This document shows positions 1 through 7,581 of a stretch of DNA of 64,000 bases, piece by piece. The first letter of the stretch is position 1. Every line of letters begins with the position of its first letter. A program made the position numbers and the translations under genes. Source of the DNA: Acidobacteriota bacterium. Lineage in GTDB: Bacteria > Acidobacteriota > Vicinamibacteria > Vicinamibacterales > UBA2999. Below the pieces are notes generated by a model. It had not been told where the DNA came from and searched no databases. It saw nothing but the letters and a program-made list of their open reading frames with translations. The DNA is taken from contig JACPCS010000105.1 of assembly GCA_016184455.1 (NCBI GenBank), positions 1-64,000 of the forward strand. The letters are read 5' to 3'.

Positions 1-140
1 GGAGGCGCGGTCGCGGCCGGCGGCGGCGCCGCGGCTGGCGGCGGCACGGGCGTGGCGGCGGGTGGCTGCCGGCGCGCGCAGCCGGCGACCAGCGTCAGAG
101 CCAGAATCGCGACCACCGAGGGCGCGGCTTTCCTCATCAT
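1..140 (-). CDS. pal: Peptidoglycan-associated lipoprotein Pal, N-terminal part (runs off window)
   Basis: Only the first 46 or so codons are in the window, and they are too short for the ORF track. The start is ATG-ATG, and its first A is shared with the tolB stop (TGATG overlap). The peptide begins MMRKAAPSVVAILALTLVAG followed by Cys, which is a lipoprotein signal with lipobox LVAGC. A low-complexity Pro/Ala linker follows, as expected before an OmpA-like peptidoglycan-binding domain that lies outside the window. The identity as Pal rests on the lipobox plus its position at the end of a tolQ-tolR-tonB-tolB operon; the OmpA domain itself is not visible. Confidence 0.8.
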   Translation of the reverse strand, partial: MMRKAAPSVVAILALTLVAGCARRQPPAATPVPPPAAAPPPAATAP

Positions 141-1528
141 CAATTCGACCATGACGGTGTGTAGTTGTTGCCGTCGCGCGTGATCTGCTTCACCCCGCGG
201 CCATCGCGGCCGACCGTGAAGATCTGCGGGCGGCCCGTTCGCGTCGACGTGAACGCCAGATGCCGGCCGTTCGGCGCGTAGGCCGGACTCTCGTTGCTGC
301 CCTCACCGAAGGTGATCTGCCGCGTGGTGCCCGTCGCGAGGTCATAGACCTTGATGTCGTAGCCGGGGCCCGTGCGCGCGGCGAAGGCGACCTCGTTGAA
401 CGGCGCCGGCGACCACGTGGGCCGGTCGGCGTACGACTCGGCCGTTGTCAGGCGCCGGAGGTTCAGACCGTCGGCGCCGACGATATAGATCTGCGGCGTA
501 CCGGCGCGGTCGGAGGTGAACGCGATCTGCGTGCCGGTGGGCGACCAGGTCGGCGAGGTGTCGATCGCGGGGTGGTTCGTCAGCCGCCGCACGCCCGAGC
601 CGTCGCGATTCGTGATGTAGAGCTCCGGGTTGCCGTCGCGGCTCGAGGTGAACACGATGCGCGTGCCGTCGGGCGAGAACATGGGCAGCCAGTTCTGGGT
701 CCCTCCTTTGGTCGGCTCCTGCTGCAGGCCCTGATAGATGAGCGCGATGAACAGATCCGGGTAGCCGCGTCGGTACGACGTGTAGGCGATCGCGCGCGCG
801 TCGGGCGACCAGACCGGCGTGAGGTTGAGCTGGCGGTTCGTCGTGATCCGCCGCGCGTTCGCGCCGTCGTAGTCGGCGATGTAGACCTCCTTGACGTCGC
901 GGTTTTCGACGGTTCCGACCATGCGCTCGCGGTTGCGATCGGAGGTGAACGCGAGCTTGGTCCGCGCCACGCCGCGCAGCGCCCGCTGCTGCTGGTGGAT
1001 CTCGTCCGAGACGGTGTGCGCGTAGAGCCGCGGATTGTTCGCCGACCCGGTGTACTCCTTGCCGAAGACCGACTGACGCATCCGGACGTTGTACAGACGC
1101 ACCTCGACCCGGACCATGTCGCCCGTGCGTGCGACGGTGCCGAAGACGACGGCATCGGCGCCCAGCTCGCGCCAGGCGGTGAACGGGATCTGATCCGGCG
1201 AGCGGGCCACCGGGATGGTCGCGTACGTGTCGCGCGGAATGAGATAGAACTCGCGCTCGAACGCGAGGTCGTCCCAGAGGACCTGCGCGACCGTCTTCGC
1301 GATCCCCCCGGCATCCGGGGTCAGCGCGATGAAGTCCGGCACGGCATACCGCGGCGGCGTTCCTGGGTCGCCCGTGATCACCACCGCCACCTCGGACGGT
1401 TGTTGCGCGGCGGGCGCGGCGGGCGGCTCCTGTCCGGAGGGCCGAAGCCCTCCGGCCATCACGATCATCGTGGCCAGAAGGTAGCAGGAGGGCTTGAGCC
1501 CTGCGGTCGAGAATCTTCGCATTGTCAT
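140..1528 (-). CDS. tolB: Tol-Pal system beta-propeller protein TolB
   Basis: This is the periplasmic beta-propeller of the Tol-Pal envelope system, which binds Pal and helps outer-membrane constriction. The ORF track merges it with upstream shadow sequence. I chose the ATG at 1528 because it overlaps the preceding stop as ATGA and is followed by a plausible export signal, giving 462 aa. A TolB N-terminal domain spans about residues 40-170. Five or six propeller blades follow, with repeats such as FSPDGTRIVFTSSRDG and YAPNGRHLAFTSTRTG. An oddity is that the signal-peptide region (GLKPS and GLRPSG) is encoded by two copies of a short palindromic repeat. The gene is translationally coupled to its neighbours on both sides. 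Confidence 0.93.
   Translation of the reverse strand: MTMRRFSTAGLKPSCYLLATMIVMAGGLRPSGQEPPAAPAAQQPSEVAVVITGDPGTPPRYAVPDFIALTPDAGGIAKTVAQVLWDDLAFEREFYLIPRDTYATIPVARSPDQIPFTAWRELGADAVVFGTVARTGDMVRVEVRLYNVRMRQSVFGKEYTGSANNPRLYAHTVSDEIHQQQRALRGVARTKLAFTSDRNRERMVGTVENRDVKEVYIADYDGANARRITTNRQLNLTPVWSPDARAIAYTSYRRGYPDLFIALIYQGLQQEPTKGGTQNWLPMFSPDGTRIVFTSSRDGNPELYITNRDGSGVRRLTNHPAIDTSPTWSPTGTQIAFTSDRAGTPQIYIVGADGLNLRRLTTAESYADRPTWSPAPFNEVAFAARTGPGYDIKVYDLATGTTRQITFGEGSNESPAYAPNGRHLAFTSTRTGRPQIFTVGRDGRGVKQITRDGNNYTPSWSN
1434..1506. repeat. Two TGAA-type palindromic repeats within the tolB signal-peptide codons
   Basis: Copy 1 (1434-1455) is a 9-bp perfect stem, CCGGAGGGC/GCCCTCCGG, around a CGAA tetraloop. 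Copy 2 (about 1484-1506) has a 5-bp AGGGC/GCCCT core around TTGA with a degenerate outer stem. Both lie in the first 35 codons of tolB. They resemble the element at 55577-55606. Confidence 0.7.
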
Positions 1529-2265
1529 CGCCGGTACTCGAAGGTCAGATGAACCGTGAGCGTCGGGTTCGGAAACTGCACCGGCAGCTCCGACAGCCGC
1601 GTCAGCAGCAGCGCCCGTTCTGCCGCCAGGTCGAGCGCGACGAAGCCGCTCGGCCGCTCGACCATGACTCCCTGGATCGATCCGCCGCGCGTGATCGTGA
1701 ACTTCATCAGCGTCGATCCGGATACGCCTTGATTCGACTGCCAGTTGCGTTGAATGAGCGTGACCATCTGCTCGATGTATTCGGGACAGCAGAAGTTGGC
1801 GACGTCGAGCTGCACGCCGCTGCCCCCAGCCCCGCCCGTGGCCAACCCGAACCCCTGGCCACGCGCTCCGGTTTCGGTCCGCGTGACGCCCGGCTGCGGC
1901 TCTTCCTCGGGCGCGGGCTTCGGCTGCGGCTGCCGACGCCGCACCGGGGCGGTAGGGGCAGGCGTCGCCTTCGGTTTCGGCGGGGGCGGTGGCACCGCCC
2001 GCGGCTTCTCCGGTGTCGGCTGTGGGACGGCGCGGCCCCCCATCGGCGTCATGCCTCCGGCCCGCGGTCCCGGCGCGCCCGCGAGGCTGATCGTCATGAC
2101 GGTGCGCGGCGGCTCTTCCGCGACGAGGTTCCAGTCGAACGGGCCAAAGAGGAGCAGCGCGATCACGCCGGCATGCGCGGCGACCGAGCACGCGACCATC
2201 GCGCCGAATTTCTCCGGGCGCTGGCGCCGCGCGGCGAGCACGTCGGTCACTTCGGTGAGCTGCAT
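1525..2265 (-). CDS. TonB/TolA-like energy-transducing protein
   Basis: A 246-aa protein with an N-terminal cytoplasmic segment, one membrane helix (about residues 24-42), a long Pro/Lys-rich periplasmic linker (about 70-125) and a TonB C-terminal domain (about 150-246, ending TVHLTFEYRR). It sits where tolA normally lies, between tolR and tolB, so it most likely couples TolQ/R proton-motive work to the outer membrane as the TolA equivalent. It overlaps tolB by four bases (ATGA) and starts one base after the tolR stop. Paired cysteines occur at the start of the C-terminal domain (NFCCPEY). Whether it acts as TolA or TonB cannot be settled from sequence. Confidence 0.85.
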   Translation of the reverse strand: MQLTEVTDVLAARRQRPEKFGAMVACSVAAHAGVIALLLFGPFDWNLVAEEPPRTVMTISLAGAPGPRAGGMTPMGGRAVPQPTPEKPRAVPPPPPKPKATPAPTAPVRRRQPQPKPAPEEEPQPGVTRTETGARGQGFGLATGGAGGSGVQLDVANFCCPEYIEQMVTLIQRNWQSNQGVSGSTLMKFTITRGGSIQGVMVERPSGFVALDLAAERALLLTRLSELPVQFPNPTLTVHLTFEYRR

Positions 2266-2266
2266 C

Positions 2267-2728
2267 TCACTGCTCGCCCGGTAGCCGCGAGATGATGCCG
2301 ACGTTCTGGATGCCGGCTTCCTTGAGCCGGTCGAACACCTCCATCAGCTCCTGCAGGTTGACCTCGCCGTCGCCGCGCAGGTAGACGAGCTTGTCCGTCC
2401 GGTTGAGCATGAGCTGCGTCACGCGCTCGGCGAGGAAGTCGAGCCGGACCGGCTCCTTGTCGATGTAGACGCGGCGGTCTTCGCGATACGACACGGGAAG
2501 ATCGACGAAGACCCGGTCGCTCGCAATCTCCTGCGACCGGCTCGCCACCGGCAGATTGACCTCGACGCCGCGCTGCAGCATCGGCGCCGCGACCATGAAG
2601 ACGATGAGCAGCACGAGCATCACGTCGACGAGCGGCACGACGTTGATCTCGGAGAGAGTCGGGTTCACGCGCCGGCCGCGCTGATGGCGGCCGCCGGCGT
2701 TCGGGGCGGAAGCGATGACCTTCGGCAT
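2267..2728 (-). CDS. tolR: Biopolymer transport protein TolR/ExbD
   Basis: A 153-aa ExbD/TolR family protein using the ATG at 2728; the track's longer start at 2764 would overlap tolQ by 23 bases. It has a short cytoplasmic N-terminus, then one membrane helix containing the conserved proton-channel aspartate (VVPLVDVMLVLLIVFMV, Asp about residue 35). A periplasmic domain ending VGIISRLPGEQ follows. With TolQ it forms the proton-driven stator of the Tol system. It lies directly between tolQ and the tonB/tolA-like gene in a tight operon. Confidence 0.92.
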   Translation of the reverse strand: MPKVIASAPNAGGRHQRGRRVNPTLSEINVVPLVDVMLVLLIVFMVAAPMLQRGVEVNLPVASRSQEIASDRVFVDLPVSYREDRRVYIDKEPVRLDFLAERVTQLMLNRTDKLVYLRGDGEVNLQELMEVFDRLKEAGIQNVGIISRLPGEQ

Positions 2729-2741
2729 CTGCTGGGCCGTC

Positions 2742-3506
2742 TCACGTAAAGTTGCGCTCGGCAATATTCAGGAACTCGAGCGCGAAGTCGTCCATCGTCG
2801 CCGACAACTCCTTCACGCGGTGCGTGAAGGAGTTGTAGAAGACCAGCGCCGGAATCGCCGCGAAGAGCCCCGCCGCGGTGGCGATGAGCGCCTCGCTGAT
2901 GCCGGGCGCCACCACAGCCAGGTTCGTCGACCCGGTGGCGCCGATGCGCTGGAACGCAATCATGATTCCGACCACCGTCCCGAAGAGCCCGATGAACGGC
3001 GTGACGCTCGCCGTCGTGGCGAGAAAAGTCATGCGGCGCTCGAGCTTGGCAATCTCGTTCGTGGCCGCGCGGATGAGCGCGCGATCCACGCCGTCGAGGC
3101 TCTTCAACGTAGGACGCGCCGCCCCGGTCGATGGACTGGACGGCGCGGGGTTGCCACCGCCGGCCGCGCGGAACTGGGCATTCATCTCCGCGTAGCCGGC
3201 CTGAAACACGCCGACGAGCGGTGTCGCCGTGAGCGACGGACAGGCGGCCTGCACCTCGGAGAACTTGGTGCTGCGGCGGAAGACGTCGAGGAACCGCGAC
3301 GTGTCACGCGCGGACGCGCGAAACGACCAGAGCTTCTGCAGAATGATGGCCCACGACGCAATGGAGAAGATGATCAGAACGGCGAGGACCGCCTGATTGA
3401 TCGGCGTTGTGTCGGCGATAAGACGAATGAGGTCGCCGCTCCCGGCAAAAGGGGTTCCGTCACCCTGCACCTGCAGGGCGAGGAGAAGGGAGCCACGCGT
3501 GTGCAA
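2742..3506 (-). CDS. tolQ: Proton channel protein TolQ (MotA/TolQ/ExbB family)
   Basis: A 254-aa inner-membrane protein, first gene of the tol operon. Membrane helices are at about residues 36-60, 168-192 and 202-228, and the signature region TPFIGLFGTVVGIMIAF is present. The start is a TTG supported by a GGAGG Shine-Dalgarno five bases upstream. A loop rich in Gly/Pro/Ser/Ala at about residues 118-132 (GGGNPAPSSPS) is longer than usual and looks like a tolerated insertion. A strong promoter lies just upstream. Confidence 0.92.
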   Translation of the reverse strand: MHTRGSLLLALQVQGDGTPFAGSGDLIRLIADTTPINQAVLAVLIIFSIASWAIILQKLWSFRASARDTSRFLDVFRRSTKFSEVQAACPSLTATPLVGVFQAGYAEMNAQFRAAGGGNPAPSSPSTGAARPTLKSLDGVDRALIRAATNEIAKLERRMTFLATTASVTPFIGLFGTVVGIMIAFQRIGATGSTNLAVVAPGISEALIATAAGLFAAIPALVFYNSFTHRVKELSATMDDFALEFLNIAERNFT

Positions 3507-3557
3507 CGAAGCCTCCGAAACATCGGACGGGCGCCGCTCTGGAGGGCGCGACGGGTC

Positions 3558-3586
3558 AGACTAGCATGCGCCCAAAGTGCTGTCAA
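3558..3586 (-). promoter_or_regulatory. Sigma-70-type promoter of the tol operon
   Basis: On the minus strand there is TTGACA, a 17-base spacer and TAGTCT, with TGC immediately before the -10 (extended -10). It lies about 50 bases upstream of tolQ and back-to-back with a TATGAT box (3590-3595) that could serve recN. Confidence 0.7.
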
Positions 3587-3617
3587 ACATATGATACGAT
3601 GAGAGTTCCGCGCACGC

Positions 3618-5360
3618 ATGCTCCGCTTCCTCCGCATCCGCAGCCTTGCGGTGATTGAAGCCGTCGAGGTGGAGTTCGAACCGGGGTTCAATGTGCTGAC
3701 GGGGGAAACCGGCGCGGGCAAGTCGATTGTCGTCGAGGCCGTCGGGCTCCTGCTCGGCGCGCGCGCCTCGGCCGATCTCGTCCGCACGGGCGAGGCGCAG
3801 GCCTCCATCGAGGCCATCTTCGAAGATCTCTCGCTCGCGACGGGCCGCGCGGCGGGCGAGATCGTCGTGCGCCGCGAGATCACGAACCAGGGCCGCAGCC
3901 GGTCGTTCATCAACGGCGCGCTGGCGACGGCGGGCGCGCTGCGCGATCTCGCCGCGCGGCTCGTCGAGCTGCACGGCCAGCACGAGCACCAGGCGCTCCT
4001 CGATCCGCAGATGCATCTGCCGCTCCTCGATGAGTACGCGGAGCTCGAGGATCGAGTGGCGCGCGTCGCCGAGGCGTGGGGCACCGTTCACGATCTGCGC
4101 GAGCAGCTGGAGCGGTCGCGGATGAACGAGCGCGAGAAGGCGGCGCGGCTCGACCTGATAGCCTTTCAACTCGGCGAGATCGAGAAGGCGGCGCCCGCGG
4201 TCGGCGAAGATGAGGCGCTCGCCGCCACGCGGCTGGTGCTGGCGAGCGCCGAGCGGATCGAGCGGCTGTGCGAGGAAGGGTATGCCGCGCTGTACGAGAG
4301 CGACGGCGCGGTGCTGGCCGGGCTCGCCGGGGTCTGGAAGCGCGTCGGCGAGCTCGCCACGATCGACCCGCAGTTTGCGCCGTACGTCGAGGCGCGCGAC
4401 GACATCAAGGGGCAGCTCGAGGACCTTGCGTTCTTCCTGCGGCGCTACGCCGACCTCGTCGACGCCTCGCCGCGGCGTCTGCAGGAGGTGGAGGATCGGC
4501 TGGCGCTGCTCGAGCGGCTGAAGCGGAAGTACGGCCCGACGCTCGATGACGTGATCGCGCGCGGGCGGACGCTGGCGCACGAACGCGAGCTGCTGACCGG
4601 CGCCGGGGAACAGGCGGAGGCGCTGCAGGGGAAGCTGAGCGACGCCACGGATCGCTATCTCGATGTCGCGCGCGATCTCTCGCGCCGGCGGCGGGACGCG
4701 GCCGGACGGTTCGCCCGCGCCGTCGAGACGCTGGTCGCCGAGCTGGCGATGCCGCAGACGCGGTTCGACGTCCGCTTCAACGCCGCGGCGCTCGGCCCGG
4801 ACGAGTGGTCCGAGCAGGGGATCGACCGCGCGGAGTTCTACGTCTCGCCGAATCCGGGCGAGCAGCTGCGGCCGCTGGCGCGCATCGTGTCGGGCGGCGA
4901 GCTGTCACGCATCATGCTGGCGCTGAAGACGATGGCCGCGGAAAAAGGGGTCGGCGGTCATTTTTCGAGGACAGCGGTTCTTGCTTCGTCTCCGCTGTCC
5001 TCGAAAAATGACCACCGACCCCTTACGCTCATCTTCGACGAGGTCGACGCCGGCATCGGCGGGCGCGTCGCCGAGGTGGTGGGCACTCGCCTCCGGGCGC
5101 TCGGCGATCGGTTCCAGGTGCTCTGCATTACCCACCTGCCGCAGATCGCCGCGCACGGGACGACGCACTTCCGCATCGAGAAGGCTGTGCGGGGAGGACG
5201 GACGGTGACCTCGGTCGAGCGGCTGAGCGACGGGGGCCGCGTCGAGGAGCTGGCGCGGATGATCGGCGGGGCCGTCGTGACCGATCAGGCGCGGGGCACC
5301 GCGCAGGAGATGCTCGCGGCGGGGGCGAAAGGCGAAAGCGAAAGGCGAAAGAGACGGTAG
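3618..5360 (+). CDS. recN: DNA repair ATPase RecN, with in-frame repeat insertion
   Basis: RecN is an SMC-like ATPase that acts early in double-strand-break repair. Walker A is GETGAGKS at about residues 29-36. A coiled-coil middle follows, then the signature SGGELSRIMLALK and Walker B TLIFDEVDAGIGG. The length, 580 aa, is slightly above the family norm. Between signature and Walker B, normally about ten residues, about 30 are found (EKGVGGHFSRTAVLASS...). They are encoded by an 80-nt near-perfect inverted repeat that keeps the frame open. The C-terminus (AKGESERRKRR) is a tandem GGCGAAA-type tail. The gene abuts miaB (TAG then GTG). Function may be intact because the insert falls in a loop, but this is inference. 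Confidence 0.93.
   Translation: MLRFLRIRSLAVIEAVEVEFEPGFNVLTGETGAGKSIVVEAVGLLLGARASADLVRTGEAQASIEAIFEDLSLATGRAAGEIVVRREITNQGRSRSFINGALATAGALRDLAARLVELHGQHEHQALLDPQMHLPLLDEYAELEDRVARVAEAWGTVHDLREQLERSRMNEREKAARLDLIAFQLGEIEKAAPAVGEDEALAATRLVLASAERIERLCEEGYAALYESDGAVLAGLAGVWKRVGELATIDPQFAPYVEARDDIKGQLEDLAFFLRRYADLVDASPRRLQEVEDRLALLERLKRKYGPTLDDVIARGRTLAHERELLTGAGEQAEALQGKLSDATDRYLDVARDLSRRRRDAAGRFARAVETLVAELAMPQTRFDVRFNAAALGPDEWSEQGIDRAEFYVSPNPGEQLRPLARIVSGGELSRIMLALKTMAAEKGVGGHFSRTAVLASSPLSSKNDHRPLTLIFDEVDAGIGGRVAEVVGTRLRALGDRFQVLCITHLPQIAAHGTTHFRIEKAVRGGRTVTSVERLSDGGRVEELARMIGGAVVTDQARGTAQEMLAAGAKGESERRKRR
4945..5024. repeat. 80-nt inverted-repeat element inserted in recN
   Basis: Two 33-nt arms (4945-4977 and 4992-5024), beginning AAGGGGTCGGCGGTCATTTT and ending with the complement, differ at one position and flank a 14-nt loop. 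The AT-rich core TCATTTTTCGA differs from the host gene's composition. It is read through in frame within recN. Confidence 0.9.
5321..5356 (+). repeat. Tandem GGCGAAA-type repeat forming the recN 3' end
   Basis: Short direct repeats (GGCGAAAGCGAAAGGCGAAAG) encode the charged tail AKGESERRKRR and run up to the recN stop, replacing whatever native tail existed. Confidence 0.7.
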
Positions 5361-6815
5361 GTGGCGAAGAAATACCTCATCGAGACGTTCGGCTGTCAGA
5401 TGAACGTGCACGACTCCGAGCGCCTGGCCGGTCTGCTCGAGCAGGCCGGCTACGAGCCGACGGACGACGAGCGCGACGCCGACGTCGTCGTCATCAACAC
5501 GTGCAGCGTGCGCGAGCACGCCGAGGAGAAGCTCTACACCCGGCTGGGCGAGCTGCGCGTGCTCGAGGAGGAAACCGGCCGGCGGCCGCTCGTCGCGGTG
5601 GCCGGATGCGTGGCGCAGCAGGAAGGCGCGGCGCTCGTGCGGAAGACGAACGGGCATGTCATCGACGTCGTGCTCGGCACGCAGCGGCTCAAGATGCTGC
5701 CGATGCTGGTGCAACAGGCCACGGGGACACGGAGACGCGGAGACCGGTTCAGGCTTCTCCGTGATTCCGCGTGGTCCGTCATCGACGTGGCGCCGTGGGA
5801 CGACATGGGCTTTCCGCTCGGCGTCGCGCGGCGCGGCGACCCGGTGAAGGCGTACGTGACGATCATCGAGGGGTGCAACGACTACTGCGCCTTCTGCGTC
5901 GTCCCGTATACCCGCGGCCACGAGCGGATGCGCCCGAAGGCCGACATCCTCGCCGAAGTGCGCCAGGCGGCCGAGACCGGCCGGCGCGAGATTCAGCTCC
6001 TCGGCCAGATTGTGAATCACTATCAGGCGCCGGACGATCCGCGGTGCGACTTTGCGACGCTGCTCGAGGCGGTGCACGAAGTGCCGGGCGTCGAGCGGAT
6101 CCGTTTCGCCAGCCCGCACCCGCGCCACACGGGCGCGCGCCTCATCGAGGCGGTACGCGACCTGCCGAAGGTGTGCAAGCACCTGCACCTGCCGGTGCAG
6201 TCGGGCTCGACGCGCGTGCTGCAGGCGATGCGCCGCCGGCACTCCCGTGAGGACTACCTCGACCTGGTCGCGCGGATTCGGGCGGCCATTCCGAACGTCG
6301 CGCTATCGACCGATATGATCGTTGGCTTCCCGGGCGAGACGAGGGAGGACTTCGACGAGACGCTGTCGCTCGTGGAGGCGGTGCAGTATCACAGCATCTT
6401 CTCGTTCAAGTACTCCGCCCGGCCGAACACGCTCGCGTCGAAGCGGATGCCGGACGACGTGAGCGAGGAGGAGAAGACAGCCCGGATCGTGGCGCTCCAG
6501 GCGCGGCAGCGGGAGATTCAGACCCGCCTGTACGTGCAGGCGGTCGGCCGCACGGTCGAGGTGCTCGTCGACGCCGTGAGCCGCCGCCGCGACGGCGAGA
6601 TGTCGGGGCGGACGACCGGGAATACAGTGGTGAATTTTCCGATCCCGGCGTGCGGGTCGGATTCCGAATCTCGCATCGCGGCTCCCGACTCCGGCGCCTG
6701 GCTTGGCCGCACCGTCCCGGTTACGATCTGGCGGGCCGGTCCGAACAGTCTCTGGGGCGAGGTCGCGGGCGTGCCCGCCGTCGCGCGAGCGGAGGCGGGC
6801 GTGGGACTTGCGTAA
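5361..6815 (+). CDS. miaB: tRNA-2-methylthio-N6-dimethylallyladenosine synthase MiaB
   Basis: This radical-SAM methylthiotransferase modifies A37 of tRNAs. The N-terminal MTTase domain starts FGCQMNVHDSE, the radical-SAM cluster motif is CNDYCAFC (CxxxCxxC) and a TRAM domain ends the protein. It is 484 aa with a GTG start directly after the recN stop. Two stretches look inserted. About 15-20 residues (ATGTRRRGDRFRLLRDSA) lie between the MTTase and SAM domains and are encoded by a CACGGAG-type inverted repeat. About 15 residues (ACGSDSESRIAAPDSG) lie in the TRAM domain. Both sit at variable loops and keep the frame. Confidence 0.94.
   Translation: MAKKYLIETFGCQMNVHDSERLAGLLEQAGYEPTDDERDADVVVINTCSVREHAEEKLYTRLGELRVLEEETGRRPLVAVAGCVAQQEGAALVRKTNGHVIDVVLGTQRLKMLPMLVQQATGTRRRGDRFRLLRDSAWSVIDVAPWDDMGFPLGVARRGDPVKAYVTIIEGCNDYCAFCVVPYTRGHERMRPKADILAEVRQAAETGRREIQLLGQIVNHYQAPDDPRCDFATLLEAVHEVPGVERIRFASPHPRHTGARLIEAVRDLPKVCKHLHLPVQSGSTRVLQAMRRRHSREDYLDLVARIRAAIPNVALSTDMIVGFPGETREDFDETLSLVEAVQYHSIFSFKYSARPNTLASKRMPDDVSEEEKTARIVALQARQREIQTRLYVQAVGRTVEVLVDAVSRRRDGEMSGRTTGNTVVNFPIPACGSDSESRIAAPDSGAWLGRTVPVTIWRAGPNSLWGEVAGVPAVARAEAGVGLA
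5719..5773. repeat. CACGGAG-type imperfect inverted repeat inside miaB
   Basis: The left arm CACGGAGACGCGGAGA and a right arm around TCTCCGTGATTCCGCGTG form an imperfect palindrome, read in frame in miaB between its two N-terminal domains. Confidence 0.6.
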
Positions 6816-6831
6816 GTCGGCCGGCCGACAT
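6816..6831. repeat. Palindrome GTCGGCCGGCCGAC, copy 1
   Basis: GTCGGCCGGCCGACAT directly follows the miaB stop. An identical 16-mer lies downstream of the next gene at 7422-7437, so the nuclease gene is bracketed by the two copies. Confidence 0.6.
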
Positions 6832-6864
6832 GAGCGGGCGTCCGGAGGGTCGCGGGAGAGGGCG

Positions 6865-7350
6865 ATGCTGATAGAGATGACGATCAAGGGGTTGATGGTC
6901 GACCCGATCACCAACATGCCGATTGTGATCCTGAAGGACAAGGGGGGTGAGCGGGTGCTGCCGATCTGGGTCGGCATCTTCGAGGCCAACGCGATCGCGT
7001 TGCAGATGGAGAACATCACGACGCCCCGCCCGATGACGCACGACCTGCTGCGGAACATCATCACCGACCTCGACGGCCAGGTCGATCAGGTGATCGTCTC
7101 CGACCTGCGGGACAACACCTTCTACGCCATCATCCACCTCACCGTGAAAGGGGAGCGCGTGGTCGTCGACGCGCGGCCGAGCGATGCGATCGCGCTGGCG
7201 CTCCGGACGCGCTCGCCGATCCTCGTCGAGGAGGCGGTAATCGACAACGCCAAGACGATCGACTTCGCCTCCGAACGCGCCGACAGCGACCGCCTGCAGA
7301 AGTGGCTCGAGAGCCTCGATCCCGAGGAGCTTGGCAAGTACAAGATGTAG
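6865..7350 (+). CDS. Bifunctional nuclease family protein (DUF151/BFN)
   Basis: A 161-aa protein with the full DUF151 domain (MTIKGLMVDPITNMPIVILK, DARPSDAIALALR) followed by a short UVR-like C-terminal region (DRLQKWLESLDPEELGKYKM). Plant and archaeal relatives show DNase/RNase activity, but the bacterial role is unsettled. The ATG at 6865 is chosen because the upstream part of the track ORF is shadow sequence from the miaB end. A GGGAGAGG purine stretch just before this ATG can act as a ribosome-binding site. It lies about 50 bases after miaB and is probably co-transcribed. Confidence 0.88.
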   Translation: MLIEMTIKGLMVDPITNMPIVILKDKGGERVLPIWVGIFEANAIALQMENITTPRPMTHDLLRNIITDLDGQVDQVIVSDLRDNTFYAIIHLTVKGERVVVDARPSDAIALALRTRSPILVEEAVIDNAKTIDFASERADSDRLQKWLESLDPEELGKYKM

Positions 7351-7437
7351 TCAGTTGGTAGTCGGTAGCAGGTTCCAGGTTCTTGCTACCAGCTACCGCC
7401 CACCAGCTCCCGGCTAGCCATGTCGGCCGGCCGACAT
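7351..7437. repeat. GGTAG-type degenerate repeat plus palindrome copy 2
   Basis: Degenerate units of the type AGTTGGTAGTCGGTAGC and their complements (GCTACCAGCTACC) fill the gap after the nuclease gene, ending in ATGTCGGCCGGCCGACAT. Similar GGTAG tracts occur at 9229-9264, 21110-21160 and 46945-46995. Confidence 0.6.
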
Positions 7438-7514
7438 TTCTCAACTCCCAGCCCTCCCAACGCCAAAGTGAGCAGATTCGACCTGCTGCAATGTGGGAGT
7501 TGGTGTTTTGGGAT

Positions 7515-7543
7515 TTGACTGATCTCTCCACTATCCCTAGAAT
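7515..7543 (+). promoter_or_regulatory. Sigma-70-type promoter of parAB
   Basis: TTGACT, a 17-base spacer and TAGAAT match the consensus closely. The predicted transcription start is about 30 bases upstream of the parA ATG. Confidence 0.75.
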
Positions 7544-7581
7544 GGCCGCGGCGTTTCGCCACAAGATATCGGCTCAGCTCG

